Origin: SAR202 cluster bacterium Io17-Chloro-G2
GTDB taxonomy: Bacteria > Chloroflexota > Dehalococcoidia > Lucifugimonadales > UBA3495
Assembly (NCBI GenBank): GCA_002816875.1
Contig: MUCP01000046.1
Location: 1-37,409, forward strand
Length of the DNA: 37,409 nt
Reading direction: 5' to 3'
Both the position numbers and the translations under genes were made by a program. This document shows positions 32,191 to 37,409 of this stretch, piece by piece (the first letter of the stretch is position 1; every line of letters begins with the position of its first letter). The notes under the pieces were generated by a model, which worked only from the letters and a program-made list of their open reading frames with translations, had not been told where the DNA came from and made no database searches.

Positions 32191-33305
32191 ACCAGGGGCA
32201 CCCTGGAAAAGACGCCGCGGCTTATGCCTGGCTGCAGTTCCTCGGCTTGGCGGATGGCGAAGTGGTCGGTCATGCCCGATAGGTAGTCCACTGCTGCTTG
32301 GTTCTCATTCTCTTCGTGACGAAAGTACGCCTGCGGTATCTGCTCCGGACGCTCGGTGAATTGCCGGAACAACACCCGGATTATATCCCGGGCCACCTCC
32401 GACTCCTCGGTCTTACCCAGGGGCAGATAAACTTCTTGGAACATGAACTCCCGAAGCAGATTGGCGGCTTGGCGCACCGGGGGGCTCATCGTGATGGTGG
32501 GTGGACTGATGGTTGCCGGGTCCCCTTCGCCAGAGGCGTCCCAAGAGGCGTGGACTATATCCGTCACCAGCGTGTCGATGCGTTGCGAGTGGGTCGTGCC
32601 CAATGTGTCGTTCACTTCTTTGGGAAGCTCATCTACCCGCAAGATCCCAGCTCTGATGGCATCGGCTATGTCGTGGTTGAGGTAGGCCACCGAGTCCGCC
32701 ACCCTCAGGATTTGCCCTTCCAACGTCACCGATTCCGCCAGGTCTAGGTCTAGGAAATCTCCCCTGGGCTTGGAGTGGCAGACAATACCCTGGCGGACTT
32801 CCCAGGTCAAGTTTAACCCCTCGCCGTCTTTTTCCAGCCGCTCCACTATTCGCAGGCTTTGGACGCTGTGGGCAAACCCCGAATCTGAAAGCTGGTCCAC
32901 GGCCGCTTCGCCGACGTGGCCGAAGGGAGTGTGACCTAGGTCGTGGCCATGGGACATGGCTTCAACTAGGTCTTCGTTCAGGTTCAGCGCGCGGGCGATG
33001 GTGCGGCCGATCTGGGCTACTTCCAGGGTATGGGTCAGCCGGGTTACGTAGTGGTCGCCGGTGGGGGCGATAAAAACCTGCGTTTTGTGCTTGAGACGTC
33101 GAAAGGCCTTAGTGTGTATGATCCGGTCCCGGTCTCGCTGGAATTCGGTCCGCAAGGGGCTGGGGGCTTCCGGGCGCTCCCTGCCTTGGGAGCGATGGGA
33201 CCTGCTGGCATACGGAGAGAGACGCTCTTCAAGCATCTCCAGCCGTCGTCTGACGCTGGCCAAATCCCAGTTGCCGGTCTGCTCTGCCTTAGTTAATCCC
33301 GCCAC
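32187..33305 (-). CDS. dgt: dGTPase-like HD-domain triphosphohydrolase
   Basis: 372 residues with a short Dgt-type layout. The arginine-rich RTEFQRDRDRIIHTKAFRRLKHKTQVF opens the catalytic domain, followed by H92 in THTLEV, H121-D122 in SHGHDLGHTPFGH and a distal aspartate in VADSVAYLNHD, the four metal ligands of HD hydrolases. Dgt enzymes remove triphosphate from dGTP and help hold dNTP pools. The GTG start has GAGGAGG six bases before it. It converges with the LLM gene, and the two stops overlap by three bases. Upstream on the same strand lies a small gene at 33347. Confidence 0.93.
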   Translation of the reverse strand: MAGLTKAEQTGNWDLASVRRRLEMLEERLSPYASRSHRSQGRERPEAPSPLRTEFQRDRDRIIHTKAFRRLKHKTQVFIAPTGDHYVTRLTHTLEVAQIGRTIARALNLNEDLVEAMSHGHDLGHTPFGHVGEAAVDQLSDSGFAHSVQSLRIVERLEKDGEGLNLTWEVRQGIVCHSKPRGDFLDLDLAESVTLEGQILRVADSVAYLNHDIADAIRAGILRVDELPKEVNDTLGTTHSQRIDTLVTDIVHASWDASGEGDPATISPPTITMSPPVRQAANLLREFMFQEVYLPLGKTEESEVARDIIRVLFRQFTERPEQIPQAYFRHEENENQAAVDYLSGMTDHFAIRQAEELQPGISRGVFSRVPLV

Positions 33306-33346
33306 CCCAACCTCCTCAGCGTTCCCGAAGGTCCCTATACGATGCT

Positions 33347-33565
33347 TTAGTCACGCAAGGGAATGATTCCCCACGTGATGGCGCTGGCATCGGCGGCCAG
33401 TCCCTTCTCTTGAGCCAGCTCCCGGATCTGCACCAGGGTGGCGTTTACCTCTGGGGTTAGGAACGCCCATTCAGGCTCTTCGGGAATCCAATATGGAGAA
33501 TTGATTCGCACGACTTTAGTTTCACCGGCGTTGAAATATATCCCGAACTTTGAGGCATGCTGCAT
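33347..33565 (-). CDS. Small conserved-looking protein, 72 aa
   Basis: Not recognised. The start at 33565 has GGGAGAAAC upstream and good context. It begins MQHASKFGIYFNAGETK and has a middle of SPYWIPEEPEWAFLTPEVN, then the helix ATLVQIRELAQEKGLAAD and a C terminus WGIIPLRD. There are no membrane segments or cysteines. The length and composition suggest a soluble small domain. It lies between plsC and dgt on the same strand. Function unknown. Confidence 0.7.
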   Translation of the reverse strand: MQHASKFGIYFNAGETKVVRINSPYWIPEEPEWAFLTPEVNATLVQIRELAQEKGLAADASAITWGIIPLRD

Positions 33566-33667
33566 TTTGTTTCTCCCATGTTGGTGTTCGATGTACTGTT
33601 ATTGAACCGTGCATTCGGATAGGCCGTGCCCGTGTCCCGTCCCTAACAGGCTTAGGGGTTTGGGGCA

Positions 33668-34357
33668 TCAGCCTCCGCTGGCGGCGCCGGCTTGCCGGCT
33701 GGCGCGTTGGGCTTGGCCGGGAGTTATCAATGGATATACTCCCCGGTATGCCGGAGGAAGCAACGCGGCGATTCGGCTCATCACCGTATCACGCATATTG
33801 TCCAGCACCTCTTTGCTGGGCGTCCCTTCCACATTTGGCAAGGTGAAGGGTTGGCCGATATTCACTCGAAATTTGGTCAGAGGGACAGGCATCCGCCAAG
33901 CGGAGATCTTCTCCGTACCGGTTATACCGATGGGCAGCACCGGAGCTTGCGACTTGAGGGCGATGTAGGCGGCTCCCGGCATCCCTTGTTGCAACGTATG
34001 GTCTGGGCTTCGGTGCCCTTCAGGGAATATCATCACCATACGGTCTTGGGCCAAAAGGCGCAACGCCAGCCTAGTAGCGTCGACCCCCAGGCCGGACCGG
34101 TCGTAGGGGTGCACGTTGAAACTCCGCATCAAAAAATTCCCTACAGGGTTGCCAAACAATTCCTTCTTACCAATGAAACTCAAGGGGCGGGGCATACTTG
34201 ACACCAGCACCGGCGGATCGTTGAATGACAGGTGGTTGGCCACCACCAGAAGCGGTCCATATGGCGGTACCGACTCCTTGCCTATGACTTCCAACCGTCC
34301 AAACGCGTTGAAGCAAAACTGGCCCAGGGTCTTGCCCAGCATATAGATCGCGTTCAT
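33668..34357 (-). CDS. plsC: 1-acyl-sn-glycerol-3-phosphate acyltransferase
   Basis: PlsC-type acyltransferase, 229 residues. The HX4D catalytic box is NHLSFND with H42 and D47, followed by FIGKKELFGNPV, then FPEGHRSPD (glycerol-phosphate binding) and APVLPIGITGTEKI. It attaches the second acyl chain in phosphatidic acid synthesis at the membrane. The ATG at 34357 overlaps the cmk stop by four bases (ATGA), which fixes the start. The 30 extra residues possible upstream would overlap cmk. Confidence 0.94.
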   Translation of the reverse strand: MNAIYMLGKTLGQFCFNAFGRLEVIGKESVPPYGPLLVVANHLSFNDPPVLVSSMPRPLSFIGKKELFGNPVGNFLMRSFNVHPYDRSGLGVDATRLALRLLAQDRMVMIFPEGHRSPDHTLQQGMPGAAYIALKSQAPVLPIGITGTEKISAWRMPVPLTKFRVNIGQPFTLPNVEGTPSKEVLDNMRDTVMSRIAALLPPAYRGVYPLITPGQAQRASRQAGAASGG

Positions 34358-35040
34358 CTTGGGGTTGCTCCGCCCAAGCAGTTCGCCCGGCTCAATATCA
34401 ATTCTACAACCTGATCCACGGTCAGGTCCGACGAGTCGACCATCCAAGAATCCTCAGCGGGCTTGAGGGGGGAATCTTGCCGCTGGGAGTCCAGCCGGTC
34501 CCGTTCCTGTGTTTCCTCAAGCACCAAGTTAAAGTCCCTGTCTTGCCCCCTGTCCTGTAGTTCTTGCCAGCGGCGTCGTGCCCTGTTATTTGCCGAAGCC
34601 GTCAGGTAGATTTTGAGTTCGGAACTGGGCAGAACCACGGTGCCAATGTCCCTGCCTACCATGACCATGTTGCCGTTTGCCGCCAGCGCCCTTTGCTGGT
34701 CCACCATGGCCCGTCTCACGCCGGAAACCTGGGAAACCAGAGAAACCTGGCTGTTCACTTCGGGCGTTCGGAGGCAGGTCCCCACGCGGTGGCCGCCAAC
34801 TTCGACCTCGTCTCCTTGGGGACTGGTTATCCGCACTGGATTCTCCAAGGCAAGTTCTTCCAGGGCGGCAGCATCTCCAATAGGGATATTGGACCTTATG
34901 GCCAACCAGGTGATGGCCCGGTACATATTGCCCGTATCCAGGTAATCAAATCCCAGGTGGCGGGCCAGGGTCCGCCCGACCACGGTTTTTCCGGCGGCCA
35001 CCGGTCCATCTATGGTGATGACATTCCGATAGCTGGTCAA
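34354..35040 (-). CDS. cmk: Cytidylate kinase
   Basis: (d)CMP kinase of 228 residues. P-loop GPVAAGKT at 12-19, then FDYLDTGNMYRAITW, the family's NMP-binding start, and VGRDIGTVVLPS, YLTASANNRARRRWQELQ. It phosphorylates CMP and dCMP for nucleotide synthesis. The start is TTG at 35040; AGGGA lies about ten bases upstream, and the P-loop position rules out later starts. It overlaps plsC by four bases, so the two are coupled. Divergent from the PAP2 gene. Confidence 0.95.
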   Translation of the reverse strand: MTSYRNVITIDGPVAAGKTVVGRTLARHLGFDYLDTGNMYRAITWLAIRSNIPIGDAAALEELALENPVRITSPQGDEVEVGGHRVGTCLRTPEVNSQVSLVSQVSGVRRAMVDQQRALAANGNMVMVGRDIGTVVLPSSELKIYLTASANNRARRRWQELQDRGQDRDFNLVLEETQERDRLDSQRQDSPLKPAEDSWMVDSSDLTVDQVVELILSRANCLGGATPR

Positions 35041-35091
35041 ACCGAATCCGTTCCCTCTATGCGGCTGGTTAGCTTGGCGTTAGCCACCGGC

Positions 35092-35097
35092 ATTATA
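35092..35097 (-). promoter_or_regulatory. Perfect -10 box before cmk
   Basis: Minus-strand TATAAT with a predicted start near 35085, about 45 bases before the TTG of cmk. The -35 region is weak (CGTCAA at 18 bases). It is divergent from the -10 box of the PAP2 gene at 35209. Confidence 0.4.
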
Positions 35098-35208
35098 GCA
35101 CCGAGAGGGATTCTCTTGACGTCCAGGATCGACGTGACAAGGCTGCCTGTCGACGTAGCCGCGGGCAGATGAGCGCCTTCCCTTTCCTGAGGATAGAGGC
35201 CCTTGGCG

Positions 35209-35214
35209 TATAAT
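35209..35214 (+). promoter_or_regulatory. Perfect -10 box, near-leaderless PAP2 promoter
   Basis: TATAAT at 35209-35214 puts the expected transcription start near 35221, three bases before the ATG at 35224. No strong -35 (TTCCTG at 19 bases) and no good ribosome-binding site were found. Confidence 0.4.
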
Positions 35215-35223
35215 GGGCAGGAC

Positions 35224-35856
35224 ATGGTTACCGGCAAGTCTTGGCGATTTTGGGCGTTCTTGATGGGCTTGGCGTTGACCGTTGCCCTGTTCATATTGGC
35301 CTGGGCCTACCCGAAATTTCCCGGCGACGATCAGGTCCTGCACAGCATCCAGGGTCTCCAGGCCACACAGACCACTTGGCTGGACGGCGTGGCGCGCTCA
35401 CTAGATTTACTGGGAGAATTACCGGTTGTTCTGGGCTTGGTGGGCGGGCTCACGCTGATCCTCTTCGCTGCTGGCCGGCGGGCCGACGCACTAATGGCGA
35501 TCGCGGCGCTGGTTTTCATGGCGGCCGGCCAAATTTTGAAGCCGGTCGTGGGCAGGGCCAGGCCGGACGATCTATTGGCAGGAGCGGAATCTGCGGGGTT
35601 TGGCTTTCCCAGCGGCCACTCGGTTTACGCCTTTCTTTTTGGGGGTTTGCTGATCTACTTTGCCGGCAGTCTCATCAGCAATATGTGGGTCCGGAGGATC
35701 GTGCAGGCCTCCATTTGCCTCTGGGTGGTGTTCATGGGGACGTCCCGCGTGTATCTGGGAGTTCATTGGCCTAGCGACGTGATTGGCGGCTTTATGTTTG
35801 GGACCATAGCGCTTGCGGTGATAATAACGTTGCGCAACACTTTGGGTTCTAGATGA
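35224..35856 (+). CDS. PAP2-family membrane phosphatase
   Basis: 210 residues with about five to six membrane helices and the three phosphatase motifs: K106-x6-R113-P114 (KPVVGRARP), PSGH (129-132), and S174-R175 to H181-D185 (SRVYLGVHWPSD). The active site faces outside. The family removes phosphate from phosphatidic acid, undecaprenyl diphosphate or similar lipids; which one cannot be told. The start is the ATG at 35224, not the earlier GTG/TTG at 35203, because the -10 box would fall inside the longer form. Possible functional link with plsC, both acting on phosphatidate. Confidence 0.93.
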   Translation: MVTGKSWRFWAFLMGLALTVALFILAWAYPKFPGDDQVLHSIQGLQATQTTWLDGVARSLDLLGELPVVLGLVGGLTLILFAAGRRADALMAIAALVFMAAGQILKPVVGRARPDDLLAGAESAGFGFPSGHSVYAFLFGGLLIYFAGSLISNMWVRRIVQASICLWVVFMGTSRVYLGVHWPSDVIGGFMFGTIALAVIITLRNTLGSR

Positions 35857-36036
35857 TGGCAGCCTGGGCTCGACCGCCGGCCCTTCGCCGCGGCGATTAA
35901 AGACTGGATACAAGGGTCAGATGGCAAAGTATGGTTAGGCATAAGCCCCCAGCGGCAAATCGGGTGGCCCGCCAAAGAGATTTAGCAAATCGGCCCTGGT
36001 ATTTCTTGACACTCCCTGGCGCCAAGGCGGTATGAA

Positions 36037-36654
36037 ATGAACTGGTTGGACTTTGTTATCCTGGCCGTCTGTGGCATTACCGCACTTTATGGCTTTCGCG
36101 TCGGCCTGTTGAGAATGCTGGTTCCCCTGGTGGTCGTCGTGGCGGGTTTAGCGCTGTCCAGCCGGATCTCCGAATCGGTTGGGAACCTGTTCGCATCGGT
36201 TACCACCAGCGAAAATATACAGACGATCATGGCCTTCTGCGCTATTTTCCTGGTGCTGCTCATGGCTAGCGTCATCGTGAGCTATTGGTTGCGGATGGTG
36301 CTCCGGTTCATACCCTTCTTCGGCATGGCCAATGGGTTGGCCGGGGCCGCGGTGGGGGTTGCCATAGGCTCTGTGCTATTTTCGGGGATCATAACTGGAG
36401 TCCAAAAGTTCCCCGTGGGGAATATCGATCAAACGATTGAAGAATCGCGCATGGGTCCGTTTTTGGCCGATAACTTTGGTGTGGTGATGCGAGCAGTCAG
36501 GTTGATCCCAGTGGACTGGGAGGCCAAGGTGGATGACCTGAAAGAGGCGCTACCGGAGAATATCCCCACCTCTATGCCTGAAGGTTTGCCCGGGTCCGTT
36601 CCGGATCTCTTCCCCAACATCAGTCCGCTAAACCACCCTGGCTCCAACCAGTAA
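36037..36654 (+). CDS. CvpA family membrane protein
   Basis: 205 residues. Four hydrophobic segments lie in the first 130 residues: WLDFVILAVCGITALYGFRV, LLRMLVPLVVVVAGLAL, IMAFCAIFLVLLMASVIVSY and a glycine-rich NGLAGAAVGVAIGSVLFSGI. The start WLDFVILAV.....YGFRVGLLR and this glycine-rich motif are typical of CvpA (colicin V production) proteins. A soluble C-terminal tail of about 70 residues has repeated proline-rich LPENIPTSMPEGLPGSVP. The role is unclear; it is linked to envelope function. AAGGCGG lies six bases before the ATG. Confidence 0.85.
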   Translation: MNWLDFVILAVCGITALYGFRVGLLRMLVPLVVVVAGLALSSRISESVGNLFASVTTSENIQTIMAFCAIFLVLLMASVIVSYWLRMVLRFIPFFGMANGLAGAAVGVAIGSVLFSGIITGVQKFPVGNIDQTIEESRMGPFLADNFGVVMRAVRLIPVDWEAKVDDLKEALPENIPTSMPEGLPGSVPDLFPNISPLNHPGSNQ

Positions 36655-37089
36655 ACGCGGACCATTCAACCCGGGGCCCATCGTCCGGCAATAGGGCGCC
36701 ACCGCGTCAACCTGCCAGCCATGGCAGAGAAGGGATGGTCGCCGTCGCTCTTTATGCTACTATTAGGGGCGTTGGGCTATCTGGTGATCACAAAAGCCCT
36801 ATTGCGAATCCGGAAACTGGCAAGGTTGGTTGATTTTCCTCCAAATGTTTGCTCAGTGATTCCGGATTTCACGGCCCAAAGGCTGGGAGATCCTCGGTAG
36901 TCCTGCAATCAATTCCTTGAGTTCGCGGCAGCCCTTCTGATCCTTTTGGCCTCCCTGAGATCGAGGGCATACCCGCTGGCGGAGCTAGGCATTCGAGCAG
37001 TGGTCAGCCAAACTCACAAGGGGAAATTCGCTGAGACGCCGCCGGGGACTGATGGTGTGGCAACCGATTCCCCCGTCTCCTCTGAATTC
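36655..37089. other. Region with no confident gene between CvpA and HNH genes
   Basis: Holds the weak 59-residue reading frame listed separately. From 36901 the HNH frame is open without a good start; those codons give a hydrophobic stretch (FAAALLILLASL) and could be an upstream extension. No tRNA, structured RNA or repeat was recognised. Confidence 0.4.
36721..36900 (+). CDS. Possible small membrane protein, 59 aa
   Basis: ATG to TAG with no in-frame stop. It begins MAEKGWSPSLFMLLLGALGY, giving one membrane segment (about 9-26), followed by a basic stretch ALLRIRKLARL and a short tail. No good ribosome-binding site precedes the ATG (only AACCTGCC). It is in the same frame as the HNH gene and ends just before it. 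A single hydrophobic helix plus positive charges is typical of small membrane proteins, but chance ORFs of this length are common. Confidence 0.3.
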   Translation: MAEKGWSPSLFMLLLGALGYLVITKALLRIRKLARLVDFPPNVCSVIPDFTAQRLGDPR

Positions 37090-37409
37090 GTGGTTAGGGC
37101 GCCGGTTTTAGTGCTCAACCTTAACTACGTCCCGGTCAACGTTTGCACGGTTCGCCGGGCGGTTGTGTTGCTGGTGAAAGAAAAGGCCGAATTGCTGGAG
37201 AATCACCGCGGCCAACTCCACACGGTGGACCGCATAATTGACGCGCCTTCAGTCATCCGGTTGGCCTATCTGGTCAAGCGGCCCTTTTTACCCCGAAAGC
37301 TGTCCAAGAAAGAGGTTTTTCTCAGGGACCGCTACACCTGCCAATATTGCGCCAAGAAATCCCCGGACCTAACCCTAGATCATGTGGTCCCCCGCCGCCA
37401 GCATGGCCC
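37090..37409 (+). CDS. HNH endonuclease, partial
   Basis: Runs off the right edge. The readable part from the GTG at 37090 starts VVRAPVLVLNLNYVPVNVCT, as in the bacterial HNH family found widely in Chloroflexota and Actinobacteriota (LVLNxxYxPLxV). It continues RRAVVLLVKEKAELLE and LSKKEVFLRDRYTCQYC, and ends in LTLDHVVPRRQHG. The CxxC (CQYC) and the DH pair begin the HNH metal site. The true start is uncertain: GTG at 37057 or 37000 is also in frame, and no strong ribosome-binding site was found. Such genes are often stand-alone chromosomal genes of unknown role. Confidence 0.85.
   Translation, partial: MVRAPVLVLNLNYVPVNVCTVRRAVVLLVKEKAELLENHRGQLHTVDRIIDAPSVIRLAYLVKRPFLPRKLSKKEVFLRDRYTCQYCAKKSPDLTLDHVVPRRQHG

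Noticed and set aside
35241-35774. 177-codon plus-strand frame
   Set aside because: Alternative frame of the PAP2 gene, whose three phosphatase motifs are intact in the chosen frame.
36006-36036. TTGACA...TATGAA as promoter of the CvpA-family gene
   Set aside because: Spacer of 19 and the -10 ends directly at the ATG, so the transcript would start inside the gene; AAGGCGG there fits better as a ribosome-binding site.
1-37409. tRNA, rRNA, CRISPR array, transposase, integrase or phage genes
   Set aside because: Looked for in all intergenic stretches and frames; no cloverleaf, repeat-spacer pattern or mobile-element motif was seen.

Overview
The window looks like a chromosomal segment of an uncultured Chloroflexota bacterium, most likely from the SAR202/Dehalococcoidia side of the phylum. 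This is inferred from gene content: a caa3-type oxidase, a split glycine dehydrogenase, class III CoA-transferases, luciferase-like oxidoreductases, MmgE/PrpD and carboxymuconolactone decarboxylase-like proteins, moderately GC-rich DNA and frequent TTG starts. There is no rRNA gene to confirm it. I found no tRNA, CRISPR array, insertion sequence, integrase or phage gene, so this is ordinary chromosome with a large accessory-metabolism content.

Layout. (1) 1-3717, minus: glycine cleavage operon gcvT-gcvH-gcvPA-gcvPB, with gcvPB cut by the left edge. (2) 3903-4927, plus: an SDR and a 77-residue protein. (3) 4962-7649, minus: a fused double CaiB/BaiF CoA-transferase. (4) 7926-12591: a CrtC/AttH-like lipoprotein, an HxlR regulator divergent from an acyl-CoA dehydrogenase, an esterase and a DUF952 protein. 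(5) 12787-19426, minus: a complete aerobic terminal-oxidase locus in the order ctaA, ctaB, ctaC, ctaD, ctaE and a subunit IV fused to cytochrome c. Both subunit II and subunit IV carry a C-terminal haem c domain. (6) 19762-22227, plus: an ABC-2 exporter pair and a small lipoprotein, meeting a thioredoxin-fold lipoprotein on the other strand.

(7) 23383-32190 is a catabolic region built around a divergent promoter at 27589-27938. Leftward run a luciferase-like oxidoreductase, a double-domain CMD-like protein, an alpha/beta-hydrolase with an altered nucleophile, and MmgE/PrpD. Rightward run two MaoC hot-dog halves, two paralogous SDRs and a second luciferase-like oxidoreductase. The rightward set has the same parts as the eukaryotic peroxisomal multifunctional enzyme type 2 (hydratase 2 plus one or two SDR domains), each on its own gene. 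(8) 32187-37409 is housekeeping: dGTPase-like HD hydrolase, a 72-residue protein, plsC, cmk, a PAP2 phosphatase, a CvpA-family protein, and an HNH nuclease cut by the right edge.

The segment suggests an aerobic heterotroph that turns unusual organic acids into acyl-CoA thioesters, breaks them down by hydration/dehydrogenation and flavin- or F420-dependent oxidation, and passes electrons to a caa3-like oxidase. Several genes seem to be transcribed from promoters whose predicted start lies on, or three bases before, the start codon, with no Shine-Dalgarno sequence. Functions are read from motifs by eye; no database search was run.
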